From Planctomyces sp. SH-PL62 (GTDB taxonomy: Bacteria > Planctomycetota > Planctomycetia > Planctomycetales > Planctomycetaceae), in contig CAMDDX010000007.1 of NCBI GenBank assembly GCA_945893075.1, positions 1-54,187 on the forward strand: DNA of 54,187 bases, written 5' to 3'. The translations under genes were made by a program, and so were the position numbers. The notes under the pieces were generated by a model. The model made no database searches and was not told the DNA's origin. It was given only the letters and a program-made list of their open reading frames with translations. Within the stretch, counting starts at the first letter, position 1. Every line of letters starts with the position of its first letter. Positions 50,694 through 54,187 of this stretch are shown here, piece after piece.

Positions 50694-52445
50694 GTGTCGC
50701 CGCTGGAACCGAATTGGAAACGGCGTCGCCTGCGTGCTCCCCGCGAAGAGGGTGAAGTCCTGGCGATTCCGCCGCTGGCCGACATGCCCGCCACGATTGC
50801 ACAGAATCGCGAGCAGATCGCCCAATGGAATGTGCCAGTTCTCGGCAGGCCGCTGGCTGATCTACGTCGCCTAGCTCGCGAAGAAGCACTGACGGCGGCC
50901 AAGCGATTCACACACCAACCCGACGCGCCAGCAAGGGACAGCCTGACGCGACGAGCGAGCCTCGACGTACCGCTCATCGTCGGTGGCCACCAGCCGGAAT
51001 TGTTTCACCCCGGCGTCTGGGCCAAGAACTTCGTGCTCGATGGTCTGACCAAGGCCACTGGCGGCATCGGCCTGCATTTGATCGTGGATAACGACGCGAT
51101 CACTTCCACGAGCATCGCCGTCCCCGTCGGCTCGCGCGAACAACCGCGCATTGAGCACATCCCCTTCGATACCGACGCCGGTTCGATGCCGTGGGAGGAA
51201 GCTCGGCTTCGCGATGAGAGTTTGTTTCGTTCGTTCCCCGACCGCGTCGCCGCTGCCCTGTCCTGCTGGCCGATCGAGCCCATGCTGTCGGTCCTCTGGC
51301 CGGCCGCAATCGCGCTTCTTCCCAGCGTCTCCGAACAACCTCGCCCACGCCTCGTCGATTTGCTGACCGTCGTCCGCCGCGAGGCCGAACAACGGGCCGG
51401 CCTCAGTCATCTCGAACTTCCCATCAGCCAACTCTGCGAAACGGAATCCTTCGCCTGGTTCGTATGCAGCCTGCTAAGCGATCCGCGACGGACACACACG
51501 ATCTACAACGAGGTCGTCGCCGAGTACCGCCGCGTCAATCGAGTTCGCAATCGGCAGCGTCCGGTCCCCGACCTCAGCATTCACGCCGACGGTGACTGGT
51601 TGGAGTTCCCGTTCTGGGTCTGGCAACCGGGAGACTCGCAGCGCGGCCGGCTATTTGTCCGAGCGACGACAAATGAGATCCAGCTTGCGAACGGAGAGAG
51701 CATCATCACGTCTCTACCTCTCCCGATGTCCGGCGCGGCCGAGTCCGCCGTCGCACAACTGCGAGCGTTGTCCTCACGCGGCTGGAAGCTGCGCCCGCGA
51801 GCGCTCACGACCACGCTGTTCGCGCGAGTCCTCCTCGCCGATGCCTTCCTGCACGGCATCGGCGGAGCCAAGTACGACGAGATGACCGACCGCCTGATCG
51901 CGCGCCTCTTCGGAGTCGCACCGCCGAACTATCTGACGGTGACGGCAACTCACCGCCTGCCGCTCAGCAGTTGGAACGTCACCCCGTCCGACGTCGCCGC
52001 ACTCAACCATCGCCTCTGGGACTTCGATCACAATCCAGAGCGTTTCATTGCAACGGATCGGCGAACGGAGAGCGTCAGCCCTCTGGTCACATACAGTTCC
52101 GAGATCACCGGAGGGCTGACGCTCCCCGTTCGCTTGGAATTCACCGCGCTGCTCACCGAGAAGCATCGCTTGATTGCCGAGCAACAGACTCAAGACACCC
52201 TCGACCGCCACGATCCACGCCGAGCCTCACACGCGGAGAACGATCAACGCCGCCGCCGCTTGCGAGCGATCAATCGACACCTTGCCACGCTCGCCAGCGA
52301 AACCCGCTCGGCGCTCACCGCCGACCTGCAAGTGGCCGAAAACCACCTCGCCGCCAATGCCGTGCTGCGCAGCCGCGAGTACTCGTTCTGTTTGTTCTCA
52401 AACGCAGACGACGTGAGCCGCCGAGTTGCCGGCGGAGCCAGGTAG
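50694..52445 (+). CDS. Large protein of unknown function with in-frame repeat insertions
   Basis: A 583-residue protein. A segment VGGHQPELFHPGVWAKNF faintly resembles the GxQPxLF motif of BshC enzymes, but overall the sequence was not assigned. GTG 50694 has AAGGAG 9 bp upstream. Two stretches look like inserted repeats read in frame: 50910-50966 (HQPDAPARDSLTRRASL) and 52061-52133 (RTESVSPLVTY...ITGGLTLPVR). The rest has regular soluble-protein composition. Confidence 0.6.
   Translation: MSPLEPNWKRRRLRAPREEGEVLAIPPLADMPATIAQNREQIAQWNVPVLGRPLADLRRLAREEALTAAKRFTHQPDAPARDSLTRRASLDVPLIVGGHQPELFHPGVWAKNFVLDGLTKATGGIGLHLIVDNDAITSTSIAVPVGSREQPRIEHIPFDTDAGSMPWEEARLRDESLFRSFPDRVAAALSCWPIEPMLSVLWPAAIALLPSVSEQPRPRLVDLLTVVRREAEQRAGLSHLELPISQLCETESFAWFVCSLLSDPRRTHTIYNEVVAEYRRVNRVRNRQRPVPDLSIHADGDWLEFPFWVWQPGDSQRGRLFVRATTNEIQLANGESIITSLPLPMSGAAESAVAQLRALSSRGWKLRPRALTTTLFARVLLADAFLHGIGGAKYDEMTDRLIARLFGVAPPNYLTVTATHRLPLSSWNVTPSDVAALNHRLWDFDHNPERFIATDRRTESVSPLVTYSSEITGGLTLPVRLEFTALLTEKHRLIAEQQTQDTLDRHDPRRASHAENDQRRRRLRAINRHLATLASETRSALTADLQVAENHLAANAVLRSREYSFCLFSNADDVSRRVAGGAR
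50910..50966. repeat. In-frame repeat-like insertion in the 50694 gene
   Basis: ACACACCAACCCGACGCGCC-AGCAAGGGAC followed by GACGCGACGAGCGAGCC. It is recalled as a frequent planctomycete intergenic repeat, here read in frame. The identification rests on memory, not on a second copy in this window. Confidence 0.5.
52061..52133. repeat. In-frame palindrome in the 50694 gene
   Basis: Arms GCGAACGGAGAGCGTCAGCC-CTC and inverse GAGGGCTGACGCTCCCCGTT-CGC (22 of 23 positions match), 27-bp spacer, 73 bp in total. It lies inside the coding sequence with the frame kept open. Confidence 0.75.
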
Positions 52446-52483
52446 ATCGGCTCCTGCCCTACAAGACTGTTTTTCCCGATCGC

Positions 52484-53356
52484 TCAGCGCACCGCTTTGT
52501 CCGTCCATTCCTTCTGCGAGCCCTCGATCCGCAGTGGGCCGGCGACTTCCTTTCCATCGCGCACGACGAGATAGGCATCTGCACCATTCACGCTGTCCCA
52601 GCGCAGCTTGGCCAGACCTTTGGCCTTTGTGACGCGCGAGACCGCCGTGCGGTGGCCTTGCACCCCGATCGCGATGAGCGCGTACTGATGCTCTCCCGAA
52701 CCATCGTCGTCGACCACGGTCGGTGCCGCCGGAGTCGCCATCTCCAATTGTCGCAGTTCGCCGCCCCAAAGCTGGAGCACCTCGCTGGGATATGGCAATC
52801 CGCCGCCGCCATAGCCCCCTCCGCCGAGCGACATCATTCCCTGGCCGATGATCGCATCAGTCAGAGGTTCGCCGTGCCCAGGCCGGAATGTTTGAAAGCG
52901 AATCCGGCCGGGATGCGTCAGCCCCGACCACTCCTTGGGGGGAACTTCGGAATGCTCCAGCCCCTCCCCTTGAATGATCGCCATTTGCCGCCACGCTCCG
53001 TCCAACCACACGTTCCAAGAAATGTGGCCGGGCGAACCACGCCGGCTGCCATCTTTTTCGAGAGCATGAAACCGATCGTCAAACGGATCGTCGATCTCAC
53101 CCTTAATCAACCGGCTGCGAACCCACAGCCCGCCCGGTCCGTCCCACAGCGACCGTGCATAGATGCCGCGCGGAATCTGCTGAGCTTCAAACCCCGGCTC
53201 CCAAGTCTGCCCGGTGTCGGACACGATCAATTCTTTCCGAACGATCAGCCGATCCACCTCGATCTGCTCGAACCGCTTCGGCGGCTCTCCGCTCAACTGC
53301 ATCAGCCCGAGCGTGGCTGTGACCGAGAGTACGACGGTGACAAGACGATCAACCAT
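52484..53356 (-). CDS. Exported protein of unknown function
   Basis: A 290-residue protein with an N-terminal hydrophobic stretch (MVDRLVTVVLSVTATLGLMQ). It is otherwise polar, with a Gly/Tyr-rich GGGGYGGGG run and a C-terminal VTKAKGLAKLRWDSVNGADA segment like a fibronectin III strand. GAGGAGG lies upstream of ATG 53356. No family recognised. Confidence 0.6.
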   Translation of the reverse strand: MVDRLVTVVLSVTATLGLMQLSGEPPKRFEQIEVDRLIVRKELIVSDTGQTWEPGFEAQQIPRGIYARSLWDGPGGLWVRSRLIKGEIDDPFDDRFHALEKDGSRRGSPGHISWNVWLDGAWRQMAIIQGEGLEHSEVPPKEWSGLTHPGRIRFQTFRPGHGEPLTDAIIGQGMMSLGGGGYGGGGLPYPSEVLQLWGGELRQLEMATPAAPTVVDDDGSGEHQYALIAIGVQGHRTAVSRVTKAKGLAKLRWDSVNGADAYLVVRDGKEVAGPLRIEGSQKEWTDKAVR

Positions 53357-53462
53357 GGCGCGATCCTCCTCTGTGAAAGTCAACGAGTCGCGGAACAAGC
53401 TCAGGCTGATCCCGGCACCGAGCAACGTCAACTCACGCGGCAAGGAGTCCACCGCCGGTTTG

Positions 53463-53957
53463 CTAAGATCGGCCAGAACTTCCACCGGACACTGTTTGGC
53501 ACCAGCGCTGTGCTGCGGCTTGAACTTCGACAGCGATGCCCTTGGGGACGCTCAACGACAACTTCGAACCATCCGCGAAACGGAACTCCACGATGGTGTC
53601 TTCCGCCGTCATGGGGAGGCTGCCGCTCGATTTCATGGTGATGCTGCGGTCCTCGACAGTGACGTTCGTCACTTGGTCGAGAGGCACTAACCTCTTGTGG
53701 AGGAGATAATGGATCGTCAGGGTGTCGGCCAATTCCAGGTGAGCCGGCACCGTGCGGACGACATAAATCGTGATCGCCAACCCGATGACGACAGCAGTGG
53801 TCGCCACGGTAATCCTTGTTGTGGTACTCATGCCCGGCCCTTGTGGTGTTTCCGTGGGCGCAAGGACCGCCGGAACGATTCCTAACGCGGGTATCACAGC
53901 CATGCCGAGCAGGAGTAGCAGAGTCAGATGCTTGTAATTACCCACGCGAGTGACCAT
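53463..53957 (-). CDS. Small membrane protein of unknown function
   Basis: A 164-residue protein with two hydrophobic helices (LTLLLLLGMAVIPALGIVPA, ITVATTAVVIGLAITIYVVR) and a beta-rich C-terminal part (LVPLDQVTNVTVEDRSITMK, IVEFRFADGSKLSLSVPKGI). ATG 53957 was preferred over 53963 because GGAGG lies 6 bp before it. Confidence 0.6.
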   Translation of the reverse strand: MVTRVGNYKHLTLLLLLGMAVIPALGIVPAVLAPTETPQGPGMSTTTRITVATTAVVIGLAITIYVVRTVPAHLELADTLTIHYLLHKRLVPLDQVTNVTVEDRSITMKSSGSLPMTAEDTIVEFRFADGSKLSLSVPKGIAVEVQAAAQRWCQTVSGGSSGRS

Positions 53958-54176
53958 CACCATCCTCCGATCTATGCGAGTAATAGCGCTTCCAAACGGA
54001 CTCACAATATGACTTGCCCAATCTGCTGTCGAACCCAGCAACCCACGGCCAGCGCGCATAGCTGGGTAGTGTGGGCGAGCTGGCGCGATTGCTGTTTGTA
54101 TGGTATTCCTCTCCTGGAATTCGTCTGCGTGAGTTTGCTGGTCGTGTGACTGCGGACCGGAGCGCAGGAAACCAGA

Positions 54177-54187
54177 CCAGGAGGTGT
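54177..54187 (+). promoter_or_regulatory. Possible ribosome-binding site at the window edge
   Basis: CCAGGAGGTGT at the very end of the window resembles a strong Shine-Dalgarno sequence for a gene beginning just beyond. The preceding 53958-54176 shows no gene. Confidence 0.3.

Noticed and set aside
50694-52445. BshC (bacillithiol synthase) assignment
   Set aside because: Only a short GxQPxLF-like segment matches; the rest does not follow the family by eye.
51971-53641. Long plus-strand open frame spanning two other genes
   Set aside because: It overlaps the 50694 gene and two minus-strand genes with good starts, and its translation is Arg/Pro-rich shadow.
1-54187. CRISPR arrays, tRNA or rRNA genes, transposases
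   Set aside because: The repeats are inverted or irregularly spaced, no tRNA-like or rRNA sequence was recognised, and no transposase motif was seen.

Overview
The window looks like a chromosomal segment of a planctomycete (Planctomycetota, class Planctomycetia; no finer placement attempted). The evidence is the gene content: a DUF1559 prepilin-like protein, a secreted formylglycine sulfatase, a PSCyt1-type cytochrome fused to WD40 repeats, a CehA/McbA-type metallohydrolase, a huge cyclase/Ser-Thr kinase/WD40 protein, a MoxR/DUF58 pair, a Tad (Flp) pilus locus, high GC content and many palindromic intergenic repeats. No rRNA, tRNA, CRISPR array, transposase or integrase was recognised.

Layout. 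1-2544: small two-gene modules (a VapBC-like pair, and a GNAT-like gene with a small partner) alternate with copies of a repeat that encodes a HEAT-like peptide. 2545-6495: a cyclase-kinase-WD40 giant interrupted by one in-frame TAA. 6794-13728: a HEAT-like secreted protein, a PQQ/BamB-like propeller, a FluC/CrcB fluoride channel, a degenerate SthA-like flavoprotein and a UPF1/IGHMBP2-like helicase. 13964-22797: CocE-type hydrolase, five-heme cytochrome, sulfatase, cysteine-less FmdB-like protein, small membrane protein, PSCyt1-WD40-PPC protein. 22954-26803: a MoxR/DUF58 pair split by a zeta-toxin-like module and a WD40 protein. 27031-34397: DUF151 nuclease-like protein, NUDIX hydrolase, CehA-type protein, membrane protein, YheT-type hydrolase, Nramp-type transporter. 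34768-37127: a SIR2-TPR protein followed by a MazEF-like pair, a plausible defence island. 37368-41194: His-rich secreted protein, DUF1559 protein, TolB-like lipoprotein. 41565-48753: Tad pilus genes (CpaA, TadE, CpaB, TadG-like, CpaF with a frameshift, TadB, TadC). 48909-53957: Fe/Mn superoxide dismutase, GT2 glycosyltransferase, a large unassigned protein and two exported or membrane hypotheticals.

The most striking overall signal is a set of about twenty compound palindromic elements. In many, each arm is itself palindromic and the outer ends read GTAG...CTAC. They sit tightly between genes and in several places supply the stop codon (9324, 19921, 27427, 32701) or the ribosome-binding site (25705-25732) of the neighbouring gene. 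In at least two genes (the helicase at 12289-12354, and the 50694-52445 gene) they lie in frame inside the coding sequence. This resembles the Rickettsia palindromic elements, but the sequences here look unrelated.

Two large genes carry apparent disruptions: the kinase (TAA at 3910-3912) and CpaF (frameshift near 45399). Either could be real decay or an assembly error. All family assignments come from reading motifs by eye; no database search was run.
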